The notes under the pieces were generated by a model. The model ran no database searches, was not told where the DNA came from, and saw only the letters and a program-made list of their open reading frames with translations. The position numbers and the translations under genes are program-made. A stretch of 64,000 bases of DNA, from positions 128,501-192,500 of the forward strand of contig JAUJYZ010000057.1 of assembly GCA_033675265.1 (NCBI GenBank), in the 5' to 3' direction. This DNA is from Actinostola sp. cb2023 (taxonomy: Eukaryota; Cnidaria; Anthozoa; Actiniaria; Actinostolidae). Below are positions 23,088-35,815 of the stretch, piece after piece (the stretch's first letter is position 1; every line of letters starts with the position of its first letter).

Positions 23088-24950
23088 GTTGTCAGATCAC
23101 CAGTTTCCAGTTGTCACCTGTAGGGTATATAAGATTCAAAATTGCATCTAACAAGCAAAATGCATTATAGAATAGTGCATGTTCAAAAAAAGATGGCCTC
23201 CAACCTCCCCTATAGCCATCCCTTTCCACTCATTTAAAGTTGTACATCTCAGATATGTACACTCACAGAATGAACATTAGTCACCTGCATCGTAAAAGTA
23301 GTCTCCGAAGGTTGGAGACAGCCACATTGGGGCTTCGTTGATGGTTGGCACTGAACATACATGTATATAGCAAATGATATGTGATTCATTGATTGGTCCA
23401 ATGCCTTCACCAGTTGTCAGATCGCCAGTTTCCAGTTGTCACCTGTAGGGTATATAAGATTCAAATTTGCATCTAAGCAAAATGTATTATAGAATAATGC
23501 ATGTTCAAAAAATGGTGGCCTCCAACTTCCCCTATAGCCATCCCTTTCCACTCATTTAAAGTTGTACATCTCAGATATGTACACTCGCAGAATGAACAAG
23601 TCACCTGCATCATAAAAGTAGTCTCCAAAGGGTTGAGACAGCCACATTGGGGCTTCGTTGATGGTTGCCACTGAACATATATCACCAGTTGTCAGATCAC
23701 CAGTTTCCAGTTGTCACCTGTAGGGTATATAAGATTCAAAATTGCATCTAAGCAAAGTCCATTACAGAATAATGCATGTTCAAAAAAAGATGGCCTCCAA
23801 CCTCCCCTATAGCCATCCCTTTCCACTCAGTGAAGTTGTACATCTCAGATATGTACACTCGCAGAATGAACAAGTCACCTGCATCGTAAAAGTAGTCTCC
23901 AAAGGGTGGAGACAGCCACATTGGGGCTTCCTTGATGGTTGCCACTGAACATATATAGCAAATGATATGTGATACATTGATTGAATTTATTGGTCCATTG
24001 CCTTCGCCAGTTGTCAGATCACCAGTTTCCAGTTGTCACCTGTAGGTATATAAGATTCAAAATTGCATCTAACAAGCAAAATGCATTATAGAATAATGCA
24101 TGTTCAAAAAAAAGATGGTCTCCAACCTCCCCTAAAGCCATCCCTTTCCTCTCATTTAAAGTTGTACATCTCAGATATGTACACTCGCAGAATGAACAAG
24201 TCACCTGCATCGTAAAAGTAGTCTCCGAAGGTTGGAGACAGCCACATTGTGGCTTCCTTGATGGCTGGCACTGAACATAGAAAATGACAAAAGATATACA
24301 AATGCAGAAAAGTAAGTATGTGATCTATTGATCTGTCCATTGCTGCCTTCACCAGTTGTCACCAGTTTCCAGTTGTCACCTGTAGTGTATATAAGATTCA
24401 AAATTGCATCTAACAAGCAAAATGCATTATAGAATAGTGCATGTTCAAAAAAAGATGGCCTCCAACCTCCTCTATAGCCATCCCTTTCCACTCATTTAAA
24501 GTTGTACATCTCAGATATGTACACTCACAGAATGAACATTAGTCACCTGCATTGTAAAAGTAGTCTCCGAAGGTTGGAGACAGCCACATTGGGGCTTCGT
24601 TGATGGTTGGCACTGAACATACATGTATATAGCAAATGATGTGATTCATTGATTGGTCCAATGCCTTCACCAGTTGTCAGATCGCCAGTTTCCAGTTGTC
24701 ACCTGTAGGGTATATAAGATTCAAATTTGCATCTAAGCAAAATGTATTATAGAATAATAATGCATGTTCAAAAAATGGTGGCCTCCAACTTCCCCTATAG
24801 CCATCCCTTTCCACTCATTTAAAGTTGTACATCTCAGATATGTACACTCGCAGAATGAACAAGTCACCTGCATCGTAAAAGTAGTCTCCAAAGAATGAAG
24901 ACTGTGATTGCGGCTTCCTTGATGATTGCCACTGAACATCAATTAAGTTG
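23088..24950. repeat. ~320 bp satellite array B
   Basis: Six units of the satellite seen at 1-2,470, in the same orientation. The TTTCCAGTTGTCACCTGTA phrase recurs near 23,104, 23,430, 23,703, 24,024, 24,368 and 24,688. Short-unit variants with the same internal deletion (ACATATATCACCAGTTGTCA) occur in both arrays, which supports a common origin. It ends at about 24,945 in unrelated sequence. Confidence 0.93.
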
Positions 24951-25740
24951 TACTCACCAATCAATCAATCGTTTATTTACCCACGTTAACGTCTAGGAGC
25001 AAAAGCTGATATGCCGTCCATTGTAGGGTGTGCAAGATATCCAATAATTCATAATCCTTTCAAACAGAAAACTTACTTGGAGACTAAATCAAAGCAATTA
25101 CAAAATGTAGAGCCACCAAAGCTAAGAGACACTGTCATTTTACTACCATGACAATTTCCTTCATTGCATCCCCAATTTCACAATATCCATTCACTTCAGA
25201 CTACTTATCAACAATAATGCAATAGATAAGTGCCTACCAAGTAATAGATCAATGTCATTGATCCATGCCATCAGGAACATTACATACATGTACATGTAAT
25301 ATAAAGAGCCAAATGATTTTCAATCAAACCAAGAAGTCAGACATTTTGTCCATGTGAACAGAGTTATCCAAAATCTAATTTCTAATTTAGATTTAAATTT
25401 AGATTTTTAAATGTTTAATTAATAATTTAAATGGTTTTTAATATTATCTTTAAATTATTTCATGGTTTTTAATATTATCTTTAAATTTATCATTGCAAAT
25501 TTAAGTTGAGTTTTTCTCGGCATAGTTATCAGATCTACTCACACCACTCGTTTAAACTATATTATCTCGGATAACTCTGATAATGAACAAATGACTAACA
25601 GCTTTGTTTGACAAAAATCATTTTCCTACAAATCCACCACATTTGCAGTAATTCCTCAAAGAACTCCTCAACTAATGACAATAGTCGTCATTATCCATTA
25701 TAATTACCACTGATATCCATGGAGTTATTGCAGGTTGATC
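24951..25740. other. intergenic, nothing recognised
   Basis: AT-rich single-copy-looking sequence between the satellite and the minisatellite. It contains a short internal duplication (ATGGTTTTTAATATTATCTT at ~25,431 and ~25,462). No gene signal. Confidence 0.6.
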
Positions 25741-25744
25741 TTAT

Positions 25745-28125
25745 CCTCTACGTACTAACTACTTATCATCATCGTCATATGTTGCCACTGATATCTCCTC
25801 GTCATCATATGTTACCACTGATATCTCCCTGTCATCATCATCATACATTACCACTGATATCTCCTTGTCATCATCATCATCATCATACGATACGATACCA
25901 CTGATATCTCCTTGTCATCATCATCATACGTTACCACTGATATCTCCTTGTCATCATCATCATACATTACCACTGATTTCTCCTTGTCATCATCATCATA
26001 CATTACCACTGATATCTCCTTGTCGTCATCATCATACATTACCACTGATTTCTCCTTGTCATCATCATCATACGTTACCACTGATATCTCCTTGCCATCC
26101 ACATACATTACCACTGATACCTCCTTGCCATCCACATACATTACCACTGATACCTCCTTGCCATCATACGTTACCACAGACTGATATTTCCCCGTCAGAC
26201 ATCATACATTACCACTGATACCTCCTTGCATTTCATACATTACCACTGATATTTCCTTGTCATCATACGTTACCACTGATATTTCCTTGTCATCATACGT
26301 TACCACTGATATCTCCTTCCCATCATACACTACCACTGATATTTCCCTGTCAGACATCATATGTTAATTACCACTGATATTTCCTTGTCATCATACGTTA
26401 CCACTGATATCTCCTTCCCATCATACACTACCACTGATATTTCCGTCAGACATCATGTTAATTACCACTGATATTTCCCTGACATCATGTTACCACTGAT
26501 ACCTCCTTGCATGTCATACATTACCACTGATACAACAAGTATCTCGTCACCATACGTTTCCATTGATATCTCCTTGTCATCATCATCATATGTTACAACT
26601 GATACCTCCTTGCATGTCATTATACGTTACCACTGATATCTCCTTGTCACCATACGTTTCCATTGATATCTCCTTGTCATCATCATCATATGTTACAACT
26701 GATACCTCCTTGCATGTCATTATACGTTACCACTGATATCTCCTTGTCATCATACGTTTCCATTGATATCTCCTTGTCATCATCATCATATGTTACAACT
26801 GATACCTCCTTGCATGTCATTATACGTTACCACTGATATCTCCTTGTCATCATACGTTTCCATTGATATCTCCTTGTCATCATCATCATATGTTACAACT
26901 GATACCTCCTTGCATGTCATTATACGTTACCACTGATATCTCCTTGTCATCATACGTTGTGTTACCACTGATATTTCCCTGATGTCAACATCATATGTTA
27001 ATTACCACTGATATTTCCCAAACATCATACGTTACCACTGATACCTCCTTGCATGTCACTATACGTTACCACTGATTTATCCTTGTCATCATACGTTACC
27101 ACTGATTTATCCTTGTCATCATACGTTACCACTGATTTATCCTTGTCATCATAAGTTACCACTGATTTATCCTTGCATGTCACTATACGTTACCACCGAT
27201 ATCTCCTTATCATCATTATTTTGTTACCTCCTTGCATGTCATCATACGTTACCACTGATTTATCCTTGCATGTCACTATACGTTACCACCGATACCTCCT
27301 TATCATCATTATTTTGTGACCTCCTTGCATGTCATCATACAATGTACGTTACCACTGATTTATCCTTGCATGTCACTATACGTTACCACCGATATCTCCT
27401 TATCATTATTTTGTTACCTCCTTGCATGTCATCATACGTTACCACTGATTTATCCTTGCATGTCATCATACGTTACCACTGATTTATCCTTGCATGTCAT
27501 CATACATTACCACTGATTTATCCTCGTCATCATACGTTACCACTGATTTATCCTTGTCATCATACGTTACCACTCATATCTCCTTGTCATCATCGTCATC
27601 ATACGTTACCACTCATATCTCCTTGCCATAATAATAACAATCCACATACATTACCACATACACATACATTACCACTGATATCTCCGACATCATACGTTAC
27701 CACTGATATTTCCCTGACATCATATACTAATTACCACTGATATTTCCCTGACATCATACGTTACCACTGATACCTCCTTGCATTTCACCATATGTTACCA
27801 CTGATATCTCCTTGTCACCATACGTTTCCACTGATATCTCCTTCCCATCATACATTACCACTGATATTTCCCTGACATCATACATTACCACTGATATTTC
27901 CCTAACATCATATGTTAATTACCACTGATATTTCCCTGATATCATACATGTACGTTACCCACTGATACCTCCTTGTCATCATATGTTACCACTGACATCT
28001 CCTTGTCACCATACGTTTCCACTGATTTCTCCTTGTCATCACATGATACCATTGATATCTCCTTGTCCTGATCACCATCATCAGTTAATTGCCACTGTCT
28101 GATATCTCCTTGTCGTCATAATTAT
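25745..28125. repeat. degenerate minisatellite, ~22-45 bp units
   Basis: Repeats built on TTACCACTGATATCTCCTTG followed by a variable run of CATCAT and ACG. Unit length varies through CAT-trinucleotide expansion and through alternate spellings (GATTTATCC, GATATTTCCCTG, GATACCTCCTTGCATG). Both strands show open frames: an Asp-rich minus frame at 25,848-26,177 and His/Pro-rich plus frames. These reflect a unit length often divisible by 3, not a gene. A small higher-order array lies at 26,554-26,953. Confidence 0.9.
26554..26953. repeat. 100 bp higher-order repeat, four copies
   Basis: ACGTTTCCATTGATATCTCC recurs at 26,554, 26,654, 26,754 and 26,854, giving four nearly identical 100 bp units, each made of three basic repeats. 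The uniformity against a degenerate background indicates recent amplification by unequal exchange or slippage. Confidence 0.88.
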
Positions 28126-28584
28126 TACCATCTGCTTTCATACCATTGTTCCATACCATCTACCATTGTTCATCCTACCATTCTCCACCAAGTAGATGCT
28201 GATGATCTACTAACCACCTGTAGACATTGTAAAAGTACTCGCTTGTCTATTAGTATGGAAATATAAATTTCTATTAATTAATAATAATAATAATAATAAT
28301 AATAACCTTTATTAACGTGTCAAATACCAACTAAAATGAGCATTATACATGACTAACTTCTCAATGGATAGTTAGATCTTCTTTTCAAGAGCGTATAATT
28401 ATTATAAAATGTTGAATAGAATATACTGAACTTGTGGTCATCGTTTCAATTTCATTTCCTATTCATTCTGACTAGTTTTATTCAACTCCAATAAAAAATT
28501 TTCAAAGAGACAATATAATTATGAAAACTGTATCATCACAATGTGGAGTTTCATTTCATCCAACTTCCATCCATATATTTCTTC
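28126..28584. other. spacer with (ATA)n microsatellite
   Basis: Contains an ATA/AAT run at ~28,281-28,306. A short plus-strand frame near 28,185-28,265 (VDADDLLTTCRHCK, then a stop) is too short to support. No gene assigned. Confidence 0.5.
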
Positions 28585-31500
28585 AATTCAATATCCATTG
28601 ATTCAGTTCATTTGACTTCTGATCATTCCTTTCATTGGTATTTCATTGATATTTGTATTGATTCAGTTCATTTGACTTCTGATAATTCCTTTCATTGATA
28701 TTTGTATCGATTCAGTTCATTGGACTTCTGATAATTCCTTTCATTGGTATTTCATTGATATTTGTATTGATTCAGTTCATTTGACTTCTGATAATTCCTT
28801 TCATTGAGTTTGTATCGATTCAGTTCATTGTATCTGATAATTCAGTATTTCACTGATTGGACTTCTGATAATTCCTTTCATTGGTATTTCATTGATATTT
28901 GTATTGATTCAGTTCGTTTGACTTCTGATAATTCCATTCATTGGTATTTCATTGATATTTGTATCGATTCAGTTCATTGGACTTCTGATAATTCCTTTCA
29001 TTGGTATTTCATTGATATTTGTATTGATTCAGTTCGTTTGACTTCTGATAATTCCTTTCATTGGTATTTCATTGATATTTGTATTGATTCAGTTCGTTTG
29101 ACTTCTGATAATTGCTTTCATTGGTATTTCATTGATATTTGTATCGATTCAGTTCATTTGACTGCTGATAATTCCATTCATTGGTATTTCATTGATATTT
29201 GTATTGATTCAGTTCATTTGACTTCTGATAATTCCTTTCATTGATATTTGTATCGATTCAGTTCATTCCCTGGACTTCTGATAATTCCTTTCATTGGTAT
29301 TTCATTGATATTTGTATTGATTCAGTTCATTTGACTTCTGATAATTCCTTTCATTGGTATTTCATTGATATTTGTATCGATTCAGTTCATTTGACTGCTG
29401 ATAATTCCTTTCATTGGTATTTCATTGATATTTGTATTGATTCAGTTCATTTGACTTCTGATAATTCCTTTCATTGGTATTTCATTGATATTTGTATTGA
29501 TTCAGTTCATTTGACTTCTGCTAATTCCTTTCATTGGTATTTCATTGATATTTGTATTGATTCAGTTCATTTGACTTCTGATAATTCCTTTCATTGGTAT
29601 TTCATTGATATTTGTATTGATTCAGTTCGTTTGACTTCTGATAATTCCTTTCATTGGTATTTCATTGATATTTGTATTGATTCAGTTCATTTGACTTCTG
29701 ATAATTCCTTTCATTGATATTTGTATTGATTCAGTTCATTTGACTTCTGCTAATTCCATTCATTGGTATTTCATTGATATTTGTATTGATTCAGTTCGTT
29801 TGACTTCTGATAATTCCATTCATTGGTATTTCATTGATATTTGTATCGATTCAGTTCATTGGACTTCTGATAATTCCTTTCATTGGTATTTCATTGATAT
29901 TTGTATTGATTCAGTTCGTTTGACTTCTGATAATTCCTTTCATTGGTATTTCATTGATATTTGTATTGATTCAGTTCGTTTGACTTCTGATAATTCCTTT
30001 CATTGGTATTTCATTGATATTTGTATTGATTCAGTTCGTTTGACTTCTGATAATTGCTTTCATTGGTATTTCATTGATATTTGTATCGATTCAGTTCATT
30101 TGACTGCTGATAATTCCATTCATTGGTATTTCATTGATATTTGTATTGATTCAGTTCATTTGACTTCTGATAATTCCTTTCATTGATATTTGTATCGATT
30201 CAGATATTTCATTCAGTTCATTTGACTTCTGATAATTCCTTTCATTGGTATTTCATTGATATTTGTATTGATTCAGTTCATTTGACTTCTGATAATTCCT
30301 TTCATTGGTATTTCATTGATATTTGTATCGATTCAGTTCATTTGACTGCTGATAATTCCTTTCATTGGTATTTCATTGATATTTGTATTGATTCAGTTCA
30401 TTTGACTTCTGATAATTCCTTTCATTGGTATTTCATTGATATTTGATATTTGTATTGATTCAGTTCATTTGACTTCTGCTAATTCCTTTCATTGGTATTT
30501 CATTGATATTTGTATTGATTCAGTTCATTTGACTTCTGATAATTCCTTTCATTGGTATTTCATTGATATTTGTATTGATTCAGTTCGTTTGACTTCTGAT
30601 AATTCCTTTCATTGGTATTTCATTGATATTTGTATTGATTCAGTTCATTTGACTTCTGATAATTCCTTTCATTGATATTTGTATTGATTCAGTTCATTTG
30701 ACTTCTGCTAATTCCTTTCATTGGTATTTCATTGATATTTGTATTGATTCAGTTCATTTGACTTCTGATAATTCCTTTCATTGGTATTTCATTGATATTT
30801 GTATTGATTCAGTTCGTTTGACTTCTGATAATTCCTTTCATTGGTATTTCATTGATATTTGTATTGATTCAGTTATTTCGTTTGATTCTGATCATTGGTA
30901 TTTCATTTCATTTGATTCATTGATATTTGTATTGATTCAGTTCGTTTGACTTCTGATAATTCCTTTCATTGGTATTTCATTGATATTTGTATTGATTCAG
31001 TTCGTTTGACTTCTGATAATTGCTTTCATTGGTATTTCATTGATATTTGTATCGATTCAGTTCATTTGACTGCTGATAATTCCATTCATTGGTATTTCAT
31101 TGATATTTGTATTGATTCAGTTCATTTGACTTCTGATAATTCCTTTCATTGATATTTGATATTTGTATCGATTCAGTTCATTCCCTGGACTTCTGATAAT
31201 TCCTTTCATTGGTATTCCTTTCATTGGTATTTCATTGATATTTGTATTGATTCAGTTCATTTAATTGACTTCTGATAATAATTCCTTCATTGGTATTTCA
31301 TTGATATTTGTATCGATTCAGTTCATTTGACTGCTGATAATTCCTTTCATTGGTATTTCATTGATATTTGTATTGATTCAGTTCATTTGACTTCTGATAA
31401 TTCCTTTCATTGGTATTTCATTGATATTTGTATTGATTCAGTCATTTGACTTCTGCTAATTCCTTTCATTGGTATTTCATTGATATTTGTATTGATTCAG

Positions 31501-33000
31501 TTCATTTGACTTCTGATAATTCCTTTCATTGGTATTTCATTGATATTTGTATTGATTCAGTTCGTTTGACTTCTGATAATTATTGATTCAGTTGGTTTAT
31601 TTCATTGGTATTTCATTGATATTTGTATTGATTCAGTTCATTTGACTTCTGATAATTCCTTTCATTGATATTTGTATTGATTCAGTTCATTTGACTTCTG
31701 CTAATTCCTTTCATTGGTATTTCATTGATATTTGTATTGATTCAGTTCATTTGACTTCTGATAATTCCTTTCATTGGTATTTCATTGATATTTGTATTGA
31801 TTCAGTTCGTTTGACTTCTGATAATTCCTTTCATTGGTATTTCATTGATATTTGTATTGATTCAGTTCGTTTGACTTCTGATAATTCCTTTCATTGGTAT
31901 TTCATTGATATTTGTATCGATTCAGTTTGACTGCTGATAATTCCATTCATTGGTATTTCATTGATATTTGTATTGATTCAGTTCATTTGACTTCTGATAA
32001 TTCCTTTCATTGATATTTGTATTGATTCAGTTCGTTTGACTTCTGATAATTCCTTTCATTGGTATTTCATTGATATTTGTATTGATTCAGTTCATTTGAC
32101 TTCTGATAATTCCTTTCATTGGTATTTCATTGATATTTGTATTGATTCAGTTCATTTGACTTCTGCTAATTCCTTTCATTCATTTGACTTCTGAATAATT
32201 CCTTTCATTGGAGCTTAGCTTTTCTTGGTACAATTCATTGATATTTGTATTGATTTCAGTTCATTTGACTTCTGATAATTCCTTTCATTGGTATTTCATT
32301 GATATTTGTATTGATTCAGTTCATTTGACTTCTGATAATTCCTTTCATTGATATTTGTATTGATTCAGTTCGTTTGACTTCTGATAATTCGATCCTTTCA
32401 TTGGTATTTCATTGATATTTGTATTGATTCAGTTCATTTGACTTCTGATAATTCCTTTCATTGGTATTTCATTGATATTTGTATTGATTCAGTTCGTTTG
32501 ACTTCTGATAATTGCTTTCATTGGTATTTCATTGATATTGGTATTGATTCAGTTCATTTGACTTCTGATAATTCCTTTCATTGGTATTTCATTGATATTT
32601 GTATTGATTCAGTTCGTTTGACTTCTGATAATTCCGTTCATTGGTATTTATTGATATTTGTATTGATTCAGTTCATTCGACTGCTGATAATTCCGTTCAT
32701 TGATATTTCATTGATATTTGTATTGATTCAGTTCGTTTGACTTCTGATAATTCCTTTCATTGGTATTTTTGATAATTATTGGTTCATTGGTATTTCATTG
32801 ATATTTGTATTGATTCAGTTCATTTGACTGCTGATAATTCCGTTCATTGGTATTTCATTGATATTTGTATTGATTCAGGTCGTTTGACTTCTGATAATTC
32901 CTTTCATTGCATGGTATTTCATTGATATTTGTATTGATTCAGTTCATTTGACTTCTGATAATAATTCCTTTCATTGGTATTTCATTGATAATTTGTATAT
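28585..33000. repeat. 60 bp minisatellite, ~70 units
   Basis: Unit of exactly 60 bp (20 codons) beginning TTCATTTGACTTCTGATAAT, with a common 48 bp variant lacking the GGTATTTCATTG segment. Translated frames give WYFIDICIDSVHLTSDNSFH repeats that break at each shortened unit. Recurrent changes (CAT to CGT, TTG to TGG, TCT to GCT, GAT to GCT, TTT to ATT) mostly alter amino acids, so no coding constraint is seen. The diagnostic AATTGCTTTCATTGG variant recurs at ~29,111, 30,052, 31,020 and 32,512, showing a higher-order period of ~950 bp. Confidence 0.93.
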
Positions 33001-33960
33001 AATCCATCATGCATTATATTATTGTGATATCCTACTGCAAATGTATCATAATCATTTCATATTCTGCATCTACATGTTTCCATGCAACTAGCATCACATT
33101 TTGATTCTCCATTTAAAAAGTCAATTCTTATTTTGAGAAAATTCTAAAAGTGATTTAATTAATACCTCTTACCCTTGTCATGCATGCAACAGTGTCAATC
33201 TGAAATGAAAAGAAAAAAATAGAGAAAAAGTGCTCAAACGTACTACAATGTAATATGGGTATAGCTATAATATTATTGTTTTCTTGATTTCCAATGGTAC
33301 TGTTGCCATTTCAATTGACTGTGCAAATATTCAATAATTATTAATAAATATATTTGAATATTATTATTCATGTCATCCAGCAGATTTTCAATACCAGGTT
33401 TTGTTCAGTACATCAATGATTTTCTTATTCATTTTCAATGCCATTTATCTATTTGATTTGCAATCACTTTTCATTTATTGTGCCATTTGTTCAGATTCAT
33501 CCAGTTTGCATTTATTCCATTTCTCATATTTTCAAATTTCATCAGGTTTGATTCACCACTGCGTTGTTTTCACTAAATATTATATTTCTTGATTATATAT
33601 AAATATATCCGATGTATATGATACATTATATTACCTCTTCGTTTGACCTAACTTACCTCTTGGATGAATTCTTAAAAGGTAAAGAAATGGGAATGAGTAT
33701 TGTGAATTGCCAGATTGTGCAAATACTTACCAGTTCCATTGAAGAGTTGGAGCCAAAATTCCAAGCCAGTACATTGTAGCTCAACACACACACACACACA
33801 CACACTCTCTCTCTCTGACTCAATCTCAACCATATCAAGAAGTTGTACAGTCTGTATATAATCAGTTACTGCATATATAATATACACTATACTTCACAAG
33901 TATAGTGAAATATTATCAACTTTCAAGATAAAGTTTATGTGTCTTTTATTTATTTCTCAG
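33001..33960. other. AT-rich spacer with (CA)n(CT)n
   Basis: No gene recognised. A CA run followed by a CT run lies at ~33,785-33,820. The segment ends in a pyrimidine-rich tract and CAG (33,941-33,960) that could be a splice acceptor for the frame that follows. Confidence 0.5.
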
Positions 33961-34132
33961 AATCATTTACAACATGACCAAGACATGCCAAGATATCCAG
34001 ATCACCACGATTTCCAAACAACGGCACCAAGATGAAGAGCCAAGTAGTATCACCATTGAAGAAATTTATTTTTATGCCAAAATATTGTCAGAGTACTTGT
34101 TGTCTGAGGATTCAGACAGACACATTAACTAA
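33961..34132 (+). CDS. possible terminal exon of an unidentified plus-strand gene
   Basis: After a good acceptor (TTTATTTATTTCTCAG, ending 33,960) a frame stays open for 57 codons to a TAA at 34,130. It includes an internal ATG at 33,974 and ends with IEEIYFYAKILSEYL and SEDSDRHIN. The composition is more protein-like than its surroundings, but no family is recognised. No upstream exon can be proposed, because the preceding 5 kb is minisatellite. It could be chance. Confidence 0.25.
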
Positions 34133-35815
34133 GTGCGTGCGCAGCCATTAATTAGCATACATACATTACATACTTTATTACAGCTCCCTGTAAGGGCTCT
34201 TCCGCTATAAATTCTAAAAACTAATAATTTATTATTAGCCTAAGCCTAAGTCCGCAAACACATTCTAATGTATAAACCCTGGGAGGGGAACTGATTGCCG
34301 AAGATCGAACCACCCGACCTTTAATGCCCAAGTTAAAGTTTTTAATATAATCGTAACCTTTTTTCAAGTACTCTGACAGGCCAAATTTATTTTCCAAAAT
34401 TGTATTAATTAATTAAACTAACTATTAAATAACATAACATGAATATTAATCATGCATAACTTGGTGTATTTAAGATGTAAAGCATCTCAAATTGAACCAA
34501 GTTAACTTTGTCATGCTTCCCATAGCTAATTTAATGTATGAGCGCAGCCGGAAATACATGTAGACACAGCTAAATTACTAATAATCTATGTTCACTAAAA
34601 TCCAACCCCCACAGCCAATTATTTAAACAAAGTTTTAAACCAAGGATGGGATCATCTATTCTTACACAAACTGTGAAACAATAGATGGACTCCGCCCAGT
34701 GTTTAAGTTTGTTTAAATAATCAACGCATGACAAAGTTTGCATGAATATTGAATTGCAATAGAATAATTGAAACCATGCATACAAAGAGAGCTTAGCTTT
34801 CTTGTATACATTCAAGTTTCGTGGGAATTCTTAAGTATCATTTTCTAAGCCTGACCCTATGAACTTTACAAAAGGAGGAATTACAGTAACCATAAATAAT
34901 AATAATAATAATGATAAATTATTATTATTATCAACATGATGTCATATCCATTAAAGAGGAAGTCCAGTATATGGCTTCACAGGCTAGTCCCACCATATAA
35001 AGGACCCTCAGTAAGAATACACTTGGAAATATAAGAACAGTCTTAATCCTATCAATGGCTTACCTTTAACCCAATGCGCGGTCGATCCTCCCCTACATAT
35101 ATTGGTACATGTAGTATAAAACTACATGAATAAGATATGTAGGTCCAAGTGCAACTGCCTCAATGATGGATATGACATAGTAATTCCCCATCTAACTAAT
35201 AGCTTTCATCTTGACTGGCAAAATTAATGGTATTTTGCCACAGAGAAAATTCACCATGAAATAACAGCCAAATACCACCAAGTAACTCAGGACAACGAGA
35301 TGTGATAACAGGTCAAAAATTATCCAACCCTTAAATTTCCCATTTCCTCAAATTTGGAGTTATCAATCTCGGCAAAATTTGGAACCGTTTTCTTATTCAT
35401 AATAACAGAAACGTGAGGAAATCGAAGAGATGCCAGAGTGCAAAAAAAAAATGTTTTATGAATAAGAAAAAAACAGTTTTTCCTTACCACTGCTAGTAAC
35501 AGAGGATTCTTCTAACCTTACCTAAGAGCCTGTGTGCAGAACAACTAAAATTTGAAGACGAATGTGGCGTGTGGACGAGAGATCAAAACTGAGCACAGAT
35601 TTACTTAAATCCCCAAAAACTAAATTAAGTTAAAAAGAAGAATCCTCGGTCTCTGTCAGGGTGTTAATGGTGTCAAGACAAAAGCCCTAAACCTGAATGC
35701 GCAGTCACTGCAATTTCCAGCGACTACGAAACAAATAACACAACAACAGACATGTATGCTAAGTTGCCAAATATTTTGAAAGTCTAAAGAGAGGGAAACC
35801 CCAAATAAGAAAAGT
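34133..35815. other. intergenic, no gene supported
   Basis: AT-rich sequence with a small AATAATAATAAT...ATTATTATTATT inverted pair (34,896-34,932). A 81-codon minus frame (34,570-34,815) shows no domain. Nothing else is supported. Confidence 0.5.

Noticed and set aside
25848..26218. Asp-rich minus frame and His/Pro-rich plus frames
   Set aside because: Products of CAT/ATG trinucleotide expansion; open on several frames at once.
28804..32740. Long WYFIDICIDSV repeat frames, a possible repeat protein
   Set aside because: The unit is 60 bp, so the frame stays open by chance; variants are mostly non-synonymous and shortened units break it.
28585..33000. CRISPR-like regular repeats
   Set aside because: No unique spacers between repeats, and the context is eukaryotic; it is a minisatellite.
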